Below are positions 1-6,712 of a DNA stretch of 14,173 nucleotides, piece by piece; the first letter of the stretch is position 1; each line of letters begins with the position of its first letter. The position numbers and the translations under genes are program-made. Location: NCBI GenBank assembly GCA_938022485.1, contig CALIEE010000099.1, positions 1 to 14,173 of the forward strand, written 5' to 3'. Under the pieces are notes generated by a model that worked only from the letters and a program-made list of their open reading frames with translations, was not told the origin of the DNA and ran no database searches. The stretch is from an uncultured bacterium (lineage in GTDB: Bacteria > Bdellovibrionota_C > UBA2361 > SZUA-149 > CALKYB01).

Positions 1-297
1 AAGATAGTCTGCGAAGAGCAAGTCGTACTTACAAGAGCTAATGGTGAGAGAGCTAGTGCAAACAAAGCGGTTTATGATGTTCCAGGTGAAATCATTCGGT
101 TGACCGAAGGACCTGAGTTGTTGAAAGGCGGGAGTATTTTGAGCGCCGATTTAGTAAAAATATACGTGGCTGAGGAGAAAAGCGAAGCCGAAGGTAACGT
201 TAGAGTTAAGGTTATTCAGGTCCCAGATAATAAAGAGGTATATCAACCTCTCGAGGCTGAGGATTTTGGTGATCAGCAAATCGATAGCCAAGGATAA
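1..297 (+). CDS. lptA: LptA/OstA-family LPS transport protein, C-terminal part (5' end outside window)
   Basis: The open frame enters from the left edge and ends at TAA 295-297, giving 98 visible residues. The stretch reading VLTRANGERASANKAVYD followed by LTEGPELLKGGSILSADLV matches the repeating beta-strand pattern of the OstA/LptA jelly-roll: make a modified form, give it a name, assign it to a barrel rung. LptA is known as the periplasmic bridge that carries lipopolysaccharide from the inner-membrane LptBFG-C complex to LptD. The visible end carries an acidic tail after the last strand (PLEAEDFGDQQ). The signal peptide and N-terminal strands lie outside the window. The next gene starts 3 nt after the stop and its Shine-Dalgarno sequence lies inside this reading frame, so the two are surely co-transcribed. 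The identity rests on the fold pattern plus the adjacent lptB. Confidence 0.85.
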   Translation, partial: KIVCEEQVVLTRANGERASANKAVYDVPGEIIRLTEGPELLKGGSILSADLVKIYVAEEKSEAEGNVRVKVIQVPDNKEVYQPLEAEDFGDQQIDSQG

Positions 298-300
298 AAA

Positions 301-1047
301 TTGTCTTCTAGTAGCTCAGAAAATTTATCGACTCGAGGAGTCACTAAATCGTACAAGGGTCGGAAAGTTGTAGGTGGAGTTGACCTAGATATTGGGAGAG
401 GAGAAATTGTAGGTCTCTTGGGTCCAAATGGTGCGGGTAAAACAACCACCTTTTATACCATAGTGGGATTGGTCAGACCTGACTCCGGTCAGGTTATGCT
501 TGGCAATAGAGACATAACGCTTCTACCAATGTTTGAAAGAGCAAGGGCTGGCTTGTCCTACCTACCGCAAGAGGCTTCAGTCTTTAGAAAGCTTTCAGTT
601 GAAGACAATATTTTAGCCATACTTGAAATCCTGCCAGAGTTTAAGGGCAAGCGAAGTGATCAAAAAGAACGCTTGGATCAGTTGATCGAAGAGTTGAACC
701 TACAGAAAGTCCGTCGAAGTATGGCTTATTCTTTGAGTGGGGGAGAGAGAAGACGAGTAGAGATAGCTCGTTCTTTGGCCTGTTCACCAGCCTTTATGTT
801 GTTAGATGAGCCTTTTGCTGGAATTGACCCTATTGTTGTTGCGGACTTACAGGAACTGGTTCGAGACCTTCAGAAAAGAAATATAGGGATACTGATTACA
901 GATCATAATGTGAGAGAAACGCTTGGTATCTGTGACAGAGCTTATATCTTGAGTGACGGTAAGGTGCTTGAAAGTGGCAGTCCATTGGAGATTTCGGAGT
1001 CAGAGATTGCTCGCAAATACTACTTGGGAGAGAGCTTTAGTCTCTAG
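301..1047 (+). CDS. lptB: LPS export ABC transporter ATP-binding protein LptB
   Basis: This is the cytoplasmic ATPase that powers LPS extraction from the inner membrane with LptF and LptG. The 248-residue product has the family's usual length and all ABC ATPase motifs: Walker A GPNGAGKTT at 41-49, Q-loop Gln90, the signature LSGGE at 145-149, Walker B FMLLDEP at 165-171 and the switch His202 in ITDHNVRE. The phrase GLSYLPQEASVFRKLSVEDN and the ITDHNVRETL segment are typical of LptB rather than other ABC ATPases. Translation starts at TTG 301; AAGGA at 290-294, inside the end of lptA, sits 6 nt upstream and supports this start. It is followed by a weak hairpin and then rpoN, the usual proteobacterial order. 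No LptF/G genes are visible. Confidence 0.97.
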   Translation: MSSSSSENLSTRGVTKSYKGRKVVGGVDLDIGRGEIVGLLGPNGAGKTTTFYTIVGLVRPDSGQVMLGNRDITLLPMFERARAGLSYLPQEASVFRKLSVEDNILAILEILPEFKGKRSDQKERLDQLIEELNLQKVRRSMAYSLSGGERRRVEIARSLACSPAFMLLDEPFAGIDPIVVADLQELVRDLQKRNIGILITDHNVRETLGICDRAYILSDGKVLESGSPLEISESEIARKYYLGESFSL

Positions 1048-1067
1048 TCCATAACCTTCCTTTCTTG

Positions 1068-1108
1068 CGCCCCTAGTAGGCTGTTTTGAACAAAGTTCAG
1101 GGGCGTTT
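1068..1108 (+). terminator. Weak terminator-like hairpin after lptB
   Basis: CGCCCCT (1068-1074) pairs perfectly with AGGGGCG (1099-1105). The 24-nt loop contains a second small hairpin, GAAC (1088-1091) with GTTC (1095-1098). Only TTT follows, so termination would be weak and read-through from lptB into rpoN is plausible. Confidence 0.4.
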
Positions 1109-1134
1109 AATTAACGGTAAAAAGCTGCTATAAT
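1106..1134 (+). promoter_or_regulatory. Candidate extended -10 housekeeping promoter for rpoN
   Basis: A perfect TATAAT (1129-1134) is preceded by TG one base away (1126-1127), forming an extended -10 element. The best -35 at 17-nt spacing is TTTAAT (1106-1111), a poor match. Transcription would start near 1141, giving a leader of about 133 nt before rpoN. Confidence 0.55.
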
Positions 1135-1164
1135 TATAAGTTGAGGCAATGTATTCAGCTCTCT

Positions 1165-1240
1165 AAGTAGCTAATAATACAGGCTACTTTTTAACTTTCT
1201 TAGGTTATACAAGAATCGTGCCGATATGATTCTTAGGTTA
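1165..1240 (+). promoter_or_regulatory. Structured rpoN leader: terminator-like hairpin plus two alternative hairpins
   Basis: AAGTAGC (1165-1171) pairs with GCTACTT (1183-1189), and T runs through 1188-1192, giving a terminator-like hairpin inside the predicted leader. Downstream, AAGAATC (1211-1217) pairs with GATTCTT (1228-1234), but its AAGAA can also pair with TTCTT at 1197-1201, so the two hairpins exclude each other. The 11-mer TTCTTAGGTTA occurs exactly twice (1197-1207 and 1230-1240). The pairings are visible in the sequence; any regulatory role is inference. Confidence 0.35.
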
Positions 1241-1273
1241 CCAAACGGTTTTAACACTTAAGGACTTTGATTT

Positions 1274-2692
1274 ATGGCTTTGGAGATTAAACTCGGTCAA
1301 AAACTAGGGCAGTCCCTGGTTATGACCCCCCAATTGCAGCAGGCTATTAAACTTCTGCAGCTTGGTCGTCTTGAGTATCTAGAAGTTCTCGCCCAGGAAT
1401 TGGAAAAGAATCCAGTTTTAGAGGATGCCAGCAATGAAAGTTCAGAGAGCATTTCTCAGGAAATACACCAAGGGGCAGATGCACCATCTGAGCTAGACCA
1501 AGTAGCCGCCGACAAAGACTTTAGTCACGATATTCCTTACGAAGATCTCTCTCATTTATACTCTTCTCACTCAGGTTCAGGTTCAGGTGATTTACCCTCG
1601 CTTGAAGCTACCTTGGGAGAAGAGATTGGACTTACGGAACATTTGTTTTGGCAGTTGAACACGTCTGAGTTTGATCAGGCTGACCGAGAGATTGCAGGTC
1701 GAATTATAGGTAATCTTGACGGAGATGGTTACTTACGAGTGAACTGGCAAGAACTAGTAGGCTTTTTAGGCTGTTCGGAATCACAAGCTGAAAAGGTTTT
1801 GAGTCATTTGCAGACTTTTGAGCCTGTCGGAGTATTCGCTAGATCTATTTCTGAATGCCTTTTAATTCAACTAGAGCATAGAGGTCAGCGCCAAAGCCTA
1901 GCTGCAGAAATTGTTAGTAAGCATTTAAGTAAAGTCGAAAATAAGCAATATCAAGCTGTAGCCAAAGCCGAGCGCGTGTCGGTAGAGGAGGTGTATGATG
2001 CAATTCGTTCGATTCGGCAGTTAGAGCCAAGGCCAGCTAGAGATTTCGTTGATGAGCAACCTATTTTTGTTACACCTGATGTCTATGTCCGCTTAGTAGA
2101 GGGAGAGACCGTTGTTACTCTCAATGAAAACGGACTTCCTAAACTTAGGTTAAACAAAGACTATGAGGGAATGCTCGCTAATATGGGGTCGAAAAAAGGT
2201 GCTGAGGCTAGCTACCTAAAAGAAAACGTAAAGGCAGCTTCTTGGCTTATTAAGAGTATTCAGCAGCGACATCAGACGATTTTTAAAGTTACACAAAGTA
2301 TATTCAAGTTTCAACGTGATTTTCTTGACATCGGAGTCTCAGCTCTCAAGCCACTCGTGCTTAGAGAGATTGCAGAAGAAGTTGGAATGCATGAGTCCAC
2401 GATAAGTAGAGTTACGACCAATAAGTATGTCCACACAGCTCAGGGAGTATTTGAGTTGAAGTATTTCTTTAGCTCGAGCCTCAAAGGTGGTGAGGGTGAG
2501 GTTTCCTCAGAGTCTGTGAAGGACCTTATCAAAAATTTGGTGGGAACTGAAAATCCTAAAAAACCTCTAAGCGATCAGGCGATAGTTGATCTTTTGAAAG
2601 AAGAGGGTGTGAAAGTCGCCAGGCGTACAGTTGCTAAATATCGTGAAAGCATGGGTATTTTATCCTCCTCCAAAAGGAAGAAAGTCTTTTAG
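1274..2692 (+). CDS. rpoN: RNA polymerase sigma-54 factor RpoN
   Basis: This is the alternative sigma factor that recognises -24/-12 promoters and needs AAA+ activators to open them. The 472 residues have all three regions: the Gln/Leu-rich activator-responsive region I (LGQKLGQSLVMTPQLQQAIK at 8-27, then LQLGRLEYLEVLAQELEKNP), an acidic and Ser/Gly-rich region II linker (about 51-110), the core-binding domain (about 110-300), the helix-turn-helix at about 362-388 (LREIAEEVGMHESTISRVT) and the near-invariant RpoN box ARRTVAKYRE at 449-458. The ATG at 1274 has AAGGA at 1260-1264. It lies between lptB and hpf, as in many proteobacteria. I saw no convincing -24/-12 promoter (GG and GC 10 nt apart in the right context) in the gaps of this window. 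Length and motifs are complete. Confidence 0.98.
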   Translation: MALEIKLGQKLGQSLVMTPQLQQAIKLLQLGRLEYLEVLAQELEKNPVLEDASNESSESISQEIHQGADAPSELDQVAADKDFSHDIPYEDLSHLYSSHSGSGSGDLPSLEATLGEEIGLTEHLFWQLNTSEFDQADREIAGRIIGNLDGDGYLRVNWQELVGFLGCSESQAEKVLSHLQTFEPVGVFARSISECLLIQLEHRGQRQSLAAEIVSKHLSKVENKQYQAVAKAERVSVEEVYDAIRSIRQLEPRPARDFVDEQPIFVTPDVYVRLVEGETVVTLNENGLPKLRLNKDYEGMLANMGSKKGAEASYLKENVKAASWLIKSIQQRHQTIFKVTQSIFKFQRDFLDIGVSALKPLVLREIAEEVGMHESTISRVTTNKYVHTAQGVFELKYFFSSSLKGGEGEVSSESVKDLIKNLVGTENPKKPLSDQAIVDLLKEEGVKVARRTVAKYRESMGILSSSKRKKVF

Positions 2693-2714
2693 TAAATACT
2701 AAGAGTTTTCTTCT
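2686..2714 (+). terminator. Terminator-like hairpin overlapping the rpoN stop codon
   Basis: CTTTTAGTA (2686-2694) pairs with TACTAAGAG (2697-2705) with one G-T wobble, followed by TTTTCTTCT. The closing loop must open to about 4 nt. The rpoN stop TAG at 2690-2692 is inside the left arm. A separate promoter precedes hpf, which fits termination here. Confidence 0.5.
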
Positions 2715-2757
2715 CATCGTTCAGTCTTTGAGCGCCTACAGTTTTTGAATTAGCCGT

Positions 2758-2787
2758 TTAGCATTTCCTCCTTTGGTATGGTATAAT
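2758..2787 (+). promoter_or_regulatory. Candidate extended -10 promoter for hpf-rapZ
   Basis: A perfect TATAAT (2782-2787) carries an extended -10 TG (2779-2780). TTAGCA (2758-2763) is a 4-of-6 match to the -35 with an 18-nt spacer. Transcription would begin near 2794, about 30 nt before the hpf ATG. The element shows that a longer reading frame open from TTG 2773 is not the true hpf start. Confidence 0.6.
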
Positions 2788-2823
2788 CCTTATTCTGTGG
2801 AATCACCCCTATTAGGAGCGTTT

Positions 2824-3183
2824 ATGAGCCAAGCCGAGAAATCAAATCAATCTGATTCATTTTCTGAAAGCACCACTCCAGAAATCAACGTTTCTGTTAC
2901 CTTCCGTCATACTGAGCCTACGGAAGCCTTGAAGAACTATGCCTCAGAAAAATTTGTTAATTGTCTGGAGAAATTTGTTGTATCTGACACAGATGTTCAT
3001 GTGATCTTGTCTGTTGAAAAGCGTGACCATGTTGCCGAAGCTCGGGTTTCTTCCAAGAGGTTTGATCTTTCCGGTAAGGGAACAACTGAAGATCTCTACT
3101 CCGCTATTGATAAGGCAGTAGATATCGTAGCTACTCAAGTAAGAAAGCAAAAAGAGATCAGAGTAGAGCGAAGCCATAGTTAG
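2824..3183 (+). CDS. hpf: Short-form ribosome hibernation promoting factor
   Basis: HPF binds the small ribosomal subunit at the mRNA/tRNA channel and stores ribosomes in an inactive form in slow growth. The 119-residue product has the family core: INVSVTFRHTEPTEALKNYA (21-40), ILSVEKRDHVAEARV (61-75) and LYSAIDKAVDIVATQVRKQK (91-110). There is no C-terminal dimerisation domain, so it is a short form. About 20 Ser/Glu-rich residues precede the first beta strand, longer than the usual one or two residues. I chose ATG 2824 because TAGGAG (2813-2818) lies 5 nt upstream; the frame is open further, to TTG 2773, but that part contains a promoter. The gene sits after rpoN, its usual place, and 51 nt before rapZ with no terminator between, so the two are probably one operon. 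Confidence 0.93.
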   Translation: MSQAEKSNQSDSFSESTTPEINVSVTFRHTEPTEALKNYASEKFVNCLEKFVVSDTDVHVILSVEKRDHVAEARVSSKRFDLSGKGTTEDLYSAIDKAVDIVATQVRKQKEIRVERSHS

Positions 3184-3234
3184 CTTAGCCTTATTTCCTA
3201 GTAAGTCTCTTGCTCAATATTTTAGAGGTGCCAC

Positions 3235-4152
3235 TTGCCTGCTCCTGATTTTCCAAAACAACCAGAGTTAGTATCTGTCGTGATGATTTGTGGGGTTGCT
3301 GGGGCTGGAAGGGGAACTGCTCTAAAGTCCTTGGTGGATATGGGTTACCATTGTGTCGATAACCTACCTACTGCTTTGTTGGATGAATATAGCAATTACG
3401 TAATTTCAGAGATTGGGAATGAAAGAAATCCTCAAGATAACAAGCAATTTGGAATTTTGCTAAGCCCCACATCCTCGGCTGAACTGGATCAGATAAAGAA
3501 TTCTCTTGAAAGATTTAAGAAAGAGTCGATTTCCACCTTGCTCATTTACCTAGATGCCCAGAACTATGTATTGGAGAGAAGATTTAAAGAGACTCGGCGT
3601 CCTCATATTCTGCAACTAAGAGAGGACGGACCCGATTCTCTTGAGGCTGCCTTAGAGCTAGAGAGATATATTCTTTCTGAAGCTCGGGTTCTAGCTGATA
3701 GAGAGTTTGATACCTCGTTCTTCACTCCTCATGAACTTAGAAAAAGTATTGAGAACTACTTTTGCTTTGGGCAGGAGCTATCTGTTCAGTTACTTTCTTT
3801 TGGTTTTAAGTATGGCGCTCCTAGAAATGCGGATTTGATGGTTGATGTGAGATTCTTACCTAACCCACACTTTGTGCCAGGTCTTCGTCCCTCTACCGGG
3901 CTTGAAAAACCCGTTCAGGATTATGTGGGTTCGAATGGGGACGCAGCTAGATTTATGGAGTTGTATTCGGAACTTCTAAAGTTTTCTTTGCCACGTTATG
4001 AATCTGAGGGAAAACGTTACCTAACGTTGGGCATTGGTTGTACTGGTGGTAAGCATCGCTCTGTAACCTTGGCTGAAAAAATGGCTCCAATGATTGCTAG
4101 TATGGGTTATCAGGTGGAAGTGAGGCATCGGGATCTTCCTAAGAATGGATAG
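3235..4152 (+). CDS. rapZ: RapZ/YvcJ family protein with degenerate Walker A
   Basis: In E. coli RapZ controls glucosamine-6-phosphate synthase by delivering the small RNA GlmZ to RNase E; homologues elsewhere are nucleotide-binding proteins of less clear role. The 305 residues match the family throughout: VDNLP (41-45), YLDAQNYVLERRFKETRRPH (105-124), FKYGAPRNADLMVDVRFLPN (191-210), PGLRPSTGLEKPVQDYV (215-231), and the C-terminal GIGCTGGKHRSV (266-277) and VRHRDL (296-301). The P-loop is odd: it reads GVAGAGRGT at 20-28, where the family normally has GRSGSGKS/T, so the phosphate-binding Lys is Arg26 and the next Ser is Gly27. The C-terminal domain, which binds RNA and amino sugar in E. coli, looks intact. 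Start is TTG 3235, with AGAGGTG at 3224-3230. The usual neighbours ptsN and hprK are absent here. Confidence 0.93.
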   Translation: MPAPDFPKQPELVSVVMICGVAGAGRGTALKSLVDMGYHCVDNLPTALLDEYSNYVISEIGNERNPQDNKQFGILLSPTSSAELDQIKNSLERFKKESISTLLIYLDAQNYVLERRFKETRRPHILQLREDGPDSLEAALELERYILSEARVLADREFDTSFFTPHELRKSIENYFCFGQELSVQLLSFGFKYGAPRNADLMVDVRFLPNPHFVPGLRPSTGLEKPVQDYVGSNGDAARFMELYSELLKFSLPRYESEGKRYLTLGIGCTGGKHRSVTLAEKMAPMIASMGYQVEVRHRDLPKNG

Positions 4153-4318
4153 TGCAACTATCCGCCGAGCTCTTCTCTTCGTTTCTGAAAACTCCCTCTC
4201 ACTCGTCGTCGCTTATGAGCCTCGACAAGAACTAGTTGAATAGCTACACTTTTAAGTATTCGCTTATTAAATTCGAATTGGCAGATGCTAGACACAATTA
4301 ACAGAGTGGATTTTTACA

Positions 4319-5077
4319 ATGGACAAGTTAGCCGTTGATATCGGCAATACCCATATAGTTTTAGGTCTTTTTCGGTCCGAGAAGTTAATTCATACTTGGC
4401 GAATTGTTAGTGATGCCAGCAAAACGGTTGATGAATACGGATTGACTATTCGTAGTTTGCTTTCATCCGATAAGGTAGAGCTTTCTGACTCAACAAGGGT
4501 AGTCATTTGTTGCGTTGTGCCGCCTCTGGCTAGAGTTTTTACAAAGCTATTTCAAAAGCACTTTTCCGTTGAGCCAAAACTGATTGAAAGTGCAAAGATA
4601 AAAGAAATTAAAATTTTGTGTGACAATCCATCAGAAGTTGGAGCGGATAGGGTTGTGAATGCTTACGCCGCTAGAGAAGCCTATGGCGCCCCGGGGATAG
4701 TTGTAGATTTTGGCACTGCCACAACTTTTGATGTTATTTCCAAAGAAGGCCATTACCAAGGAGGGGTCATTGCCCCTGGTCTTGTGGCTGCTTCAGAGGC
4801 ATTAACTAATAAAGCCGCAATGCTGCCAAGTATCGAGATTAGAGATCCGGTTTCTGTTATCGGAAAGAATACCTTGGATTCTATGATGTCGGGGATCGTT
4901 TACGGCTATGCTTCTTTAGTTGATGGGATTGTAGAGCGAATAGTAGAAGAACTAGGGGCTGGAGCGGTTGAGATTACCTCGACTGGAGGCTTGGCTCGTA
5001 TGATGAGTGTCTATAGTGAAAGAATTGAAAGAGTTGTTCCAGAGTTAACTTTGGAAGGCTTAAGAAAACTGTCTTAA
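4319..5077 (+). CDS. coaX: Type III pantothenate kinase
   Basis: CoaX phosphorylates pantothenate, the first committed step of coenzyme A synthesis, and is the form that is not feedback-inhibited by CoA. The 252-residue product has the ASKHA-fold motifs: the N-terminal phosphate motif DIGNTHIVLG (7-16), GADR (108-111) whose Asp is the known catalytic base, the second phosphate motif FGTATT (131-136), GGVIAPGL (148-155) and the adenosine motif STGGLA (221-226), ending in PELTLEGLRKL as the family does. Residue 101 is Cys where, from memory, family members often have Tyr before xNPxEVGADR. Start ATG 4319 has a GAGTGGA-type Shine-Dalgarno at 4304-4310. It is separated from rapZ by 166 nt in which I saw no convincing promoter or terminator. 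Confidence 0.95.
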   Translation: MDKLAVDIGNTHIVLGLFRSEKLIHTWRIVSDASKTVDEYGLTIRSLLSSDKVELSDSTRVVICCVVPPLARVFTKLFQKHFSVEPKLIESAKIKEIKILCDNPSEVGADRVVNAYAAREAYGAPGIVVDFGTATTFDVISKEGHYQGGVIAPGLVAASEALTNKAAMLPSIEIRDPVSVIGKNTLDSMMSGIVYGYASLVDGIVERIVEELGAGAVEITSTGGLARMMSVYSERIERVVPELTLEGLRKLS

Positions 5078-5120
5078 GCCTGAATATGGGGGCTTCTCTT
5101 CGTTCCTTCAAATGCCCCCT
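5056..5120 (+). terminator. Tandem inverted repeats at the coaX end, possible terminator
   Basis: AGGCTTAAG (5056-5064) and CTTAAGCCT (5073-5081) form a perfect 9-bp stem with an 8-nt loop; the right arm contains the coaX stop codon. Seven nucleotides on, GGGGGC (5088-5093) pairs with GCCCCC (5114-5119) over a 20-nt loop. Neither has a T tract, so they may act as transcript-end stabilisers or pause sites rather than intrinsic terminators. Confidence 0.4.
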
Positions 5121-5314
5121 TGGCTCTGAAGTTGAGCATTATTTACTTACTCTTCTATGTTTTGCTGTTGTTGTTTTGCGGTTCGACAACGTCCACCTTA
5201 AACAGCTACAGTTTTTTAGATTTTGTTGCTTAAGCGACGCTATTCTTTGGCTTTTCTATTTACCACTAAATCAATCAGAAAGTCGCATTGTTTGCTGGGT
5301 TTAAGAACGTAGAA
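5121..5314. other. Gene-free stretch between coaX and the metK control region
   Basis: No supportable gene is present. A 72-codon frame at 5086-5304 can be read, but it starts at an ATG overlapping the GGGGGC hairpin, lacks a Shine-Dalgarno sequence and gives a Cys/Leu/Phe-rich peptide resembling no family I know. The stretch is T-rich and includes a near-palindrome around CTTAAG (5226-5239). I see nothing else I can name. Confidence 0.5.
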
Positions 5315-5343
5315 TTGACTAATACGAGCCTAGAAAGTAGATT
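5315..5343 (+). promoter_or_regulatory. Candidate housekeeping promoter upstream of metK
   Basis: TTGACT (5315-5320, 5 of 6 matches) and TAGATT (5338-5343, 4 of 6) are separated by exactly 17 nt. A transcript from here would begin near 5350 and meet a strong terminator-like hairpin within about 10 nt, so this is either the start of an attenuated metK leader or of a very short RNA. Confidence 0.45.
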
Positions 5344-5348
5344 CTGCC

Positions 5349-5398
5349 CCCTGGTTCAGGCCCCGAGCTGGCCTAATTTTTCGGCTCAGGGATTTTTT
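5349..5398 (+). terminator. Strong terminator-like hairpin with alternative pairings, metK leader
   Basis: CCCCGAGCTG (5361-5370) pairs with CGGCTCAGGG (5382-5391) with one C-A mismatch and one wobble over an 11-nt loop, then T6 at 5393-5398. The same left arm is contested by AGGCC (5358-5362) with GGCCT (5370-5374), and that in turn by CCTG (5350-5353) with CAGG (5357-5360). A further option, CCCTG (5349-5353) with CAGGG (5387-5391), would enclose the middle hairpin and also end at the T run. It may simply end the upstream unit, or it may be a metK attenuator. Confidence 0.65.
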
Positions 5399-5507
5399 AA
5401 TCTTTTTATAGGTCCTTCTCTTTGGTGATCCCTTACTGCCGCTGGGGTTTCAAGACAGGTCCTTTTACTCATTAGCTTAGGCAGATTCTTTACCCTGGAG
5501 TGGATTA

Positions 5508-6683
5508 ATGGCTGAAGATAGATTTCTTTTTACCTCTGAAAGTGTTTCTGAAGGGCACCCTGATAAAGTGGCTGACCAAATTTCGGATGCTGTATTAGAC
5601 GCTCACCTTAAGGGTGATCCAAATAGTCGTGTTGCCATTGAAACGATGATTAAGTCGTCAATGGTTGTGCTGGCTGGTGAAATTACTTCCAGCAGTGGAG
5701 TACACTACGAAAAAGAGGTTAGGGAAGTTCTTTCCAGTATTGGTTACGATTCCGAAGAAGTTGGATGTGATGGTGGGCGAGCAGTAGTCCTTCTGAATAT
5801 TACAAAGCAATCTCCGGACATCGCTCAAGGTGTCAACGAGAATGAAGGCGCTCACGAAGAGCAAGGAGCAGGGGACCAAGGCTTAATGTTTGGTTACGCT
5901 TGTAATGAGACTCCTGAGCTAATGCCGATTCCTGTTGCTTTGAGTCATAGAATTGTTGAACGCCTAGCCCAACTTAGGCATGATAAGGTAGTTGACTATC
6001 TTCGACCTGACTCTAAGTCTCAGGTGACGGTTGAATATGTAGATGGAAAACCAGCTCGAGTGGATACAGTAGTTGTTTCTTCTCAGCACGGTCCACAAGT
6101 TAGCTCTGAAGATCTTGAAGAATTTATTAAGAAAGAAGTCATCTTAAAGGTTGTTCCTGATAACCTAATTGATAAAGACACTAAATTCTTAATCAACCCA
6201 ACTGGACGATTTGTTACAGGGGGTCCGGATGCGGATGCAGGTTTGACCGGTCGTAAAATTATTGTGGACACATACGGTGGTTATGGTCGACATGGAGGAG
6301 GAGCTTTCTCAGGGAAAGACCCATCTAAGGTAGACCGTTCTGCTGCCTATGCTAGCCGATATGTGGCTAAGAATATTGTAGCGTCTGGTATTGCAGACAA
6401 ATGCGAAATTCAAGTTGCCTATGCAATTGGAGTGGCGAAACCAGTGTCTGTAAGAGTGGATACTTTTGGAACAGGTAAAGTGGCTGATGAAGATATTGCT
6501 CGCAAGGCGGAGGAGATTTTCGATTTTTCTCCAAAGGGTATTATATCTCAACTTGAGCTAAAGCGTCCGATTTACCAAAAGACCGCTAGTTATGGGCATT
6601 TCGGTAGAGAACCAGGATCTGAAGGCTCTTTCAGTTGGGAAAGAACTGACTTGGCTGATGAGTTCAAAAAACTTAGTGCCTAG
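5508..6683 (+). CDS. metK: S-adenosylmethionine synthetase (methionine adenosyltransferase)
   Basis: MetK makes S-adenosylmethionine from methionine and ATP, releasing phosphate and pyrophosphate; it is a cytoplasmic tetramer and the sole source of the methyl donor in most bacteria. The 391-residue product has normal length and the family signatures: GHPDK (16-20) with the catalytic His, the near-invariant GAGDQG (120-125), INPTGRFVTGGPDADAGLTG (229-248), GGGAFSGKD (263-271) and the C-terminal YGHFGRE. ATG 5508 is preceded by TGGAG at 5496-5500. It stands alone as a transcription unit, with a promoter and a terminator-like hairpin about 110 nt upstream and a strong terminator downstream. I see none of the conserved cores of the known S-box or SAM-II riboswitches in its leader. 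RsmI, encoded further along, uses its product. Confidence 0.99.
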   Translation: MAEDRFLFTSESVSEGHPDKVADQISDAVLDAHLKGDPNSRVAIETMIKSSMVVLAGEITSSSGVHYEKEVREVLSSIGYDSEEVGCDGGRAVVLLNITKQSPDIAQGVNENEGAHEEQGAGDQGLMFGYACNETPELMPIPVALSHRIVERLAQLRHDKVVDYLRPDSKSQVTVEYVDGKPARVDTVVVSSQHGPQVSSEDLEEFIKKEVILKVVPDNLIDKDTKFLINPTGRFVTGGPDADAGLTGRKIIVDTYGGYGRHGGGAFSGKDPSKVDRSAAYASRYVAKNIVASGIADKCEIQVAYAIGVAKPVSVRVDTFGTGKVADEDIARKAEEIFDFSPKGIISQLELKRPIYQKTASYGHFGREPGSEGSFSWERTDLADEFKKLSA

Positions 6684-6712
6684 GTGAACTAGACATAAAG
6701 TTTAAAATTGAG

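Noticed and set aside
2773..2823. N-terminal extension of hpf from a TTG start
   Set aside because: The stretch encodes an extended -10 promoter (TGGTATAAT) and lacks a Shine-Dalgarno sequence, whereas ATG 2824 has TAGGAG at ideal spacing and gives the normal family start region.
4153..4318. Sigma-54 promoter or separate promoter before coaX
   Set aside because: TTGGCAG followed by TGCTAG near 4276 has the wrong GG-to-GC spacing for a -24/-12 element, and no good -35/-10 pair was seen.
5168..5190. tRNA T-loop-like GGTTCGA motif
   Set aside because: No matching T-stem, acceptor stem or anticodon arm around it; a chance match.
5086..5304. 72-codon plus-strand frame between coaX and metK
   Set aside because: No ribosome binding site, the start lies on a hairpin, and the Cys/Leu/Phe-rich product resembles no known protein; the area looks non-coding.
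5121..5507. Known SAM riboswitch upstream of metK
   Set aside because: I could not find the conserved cores of the S-box or SAM-II classes, so only an unclassified attenuator is proposed.
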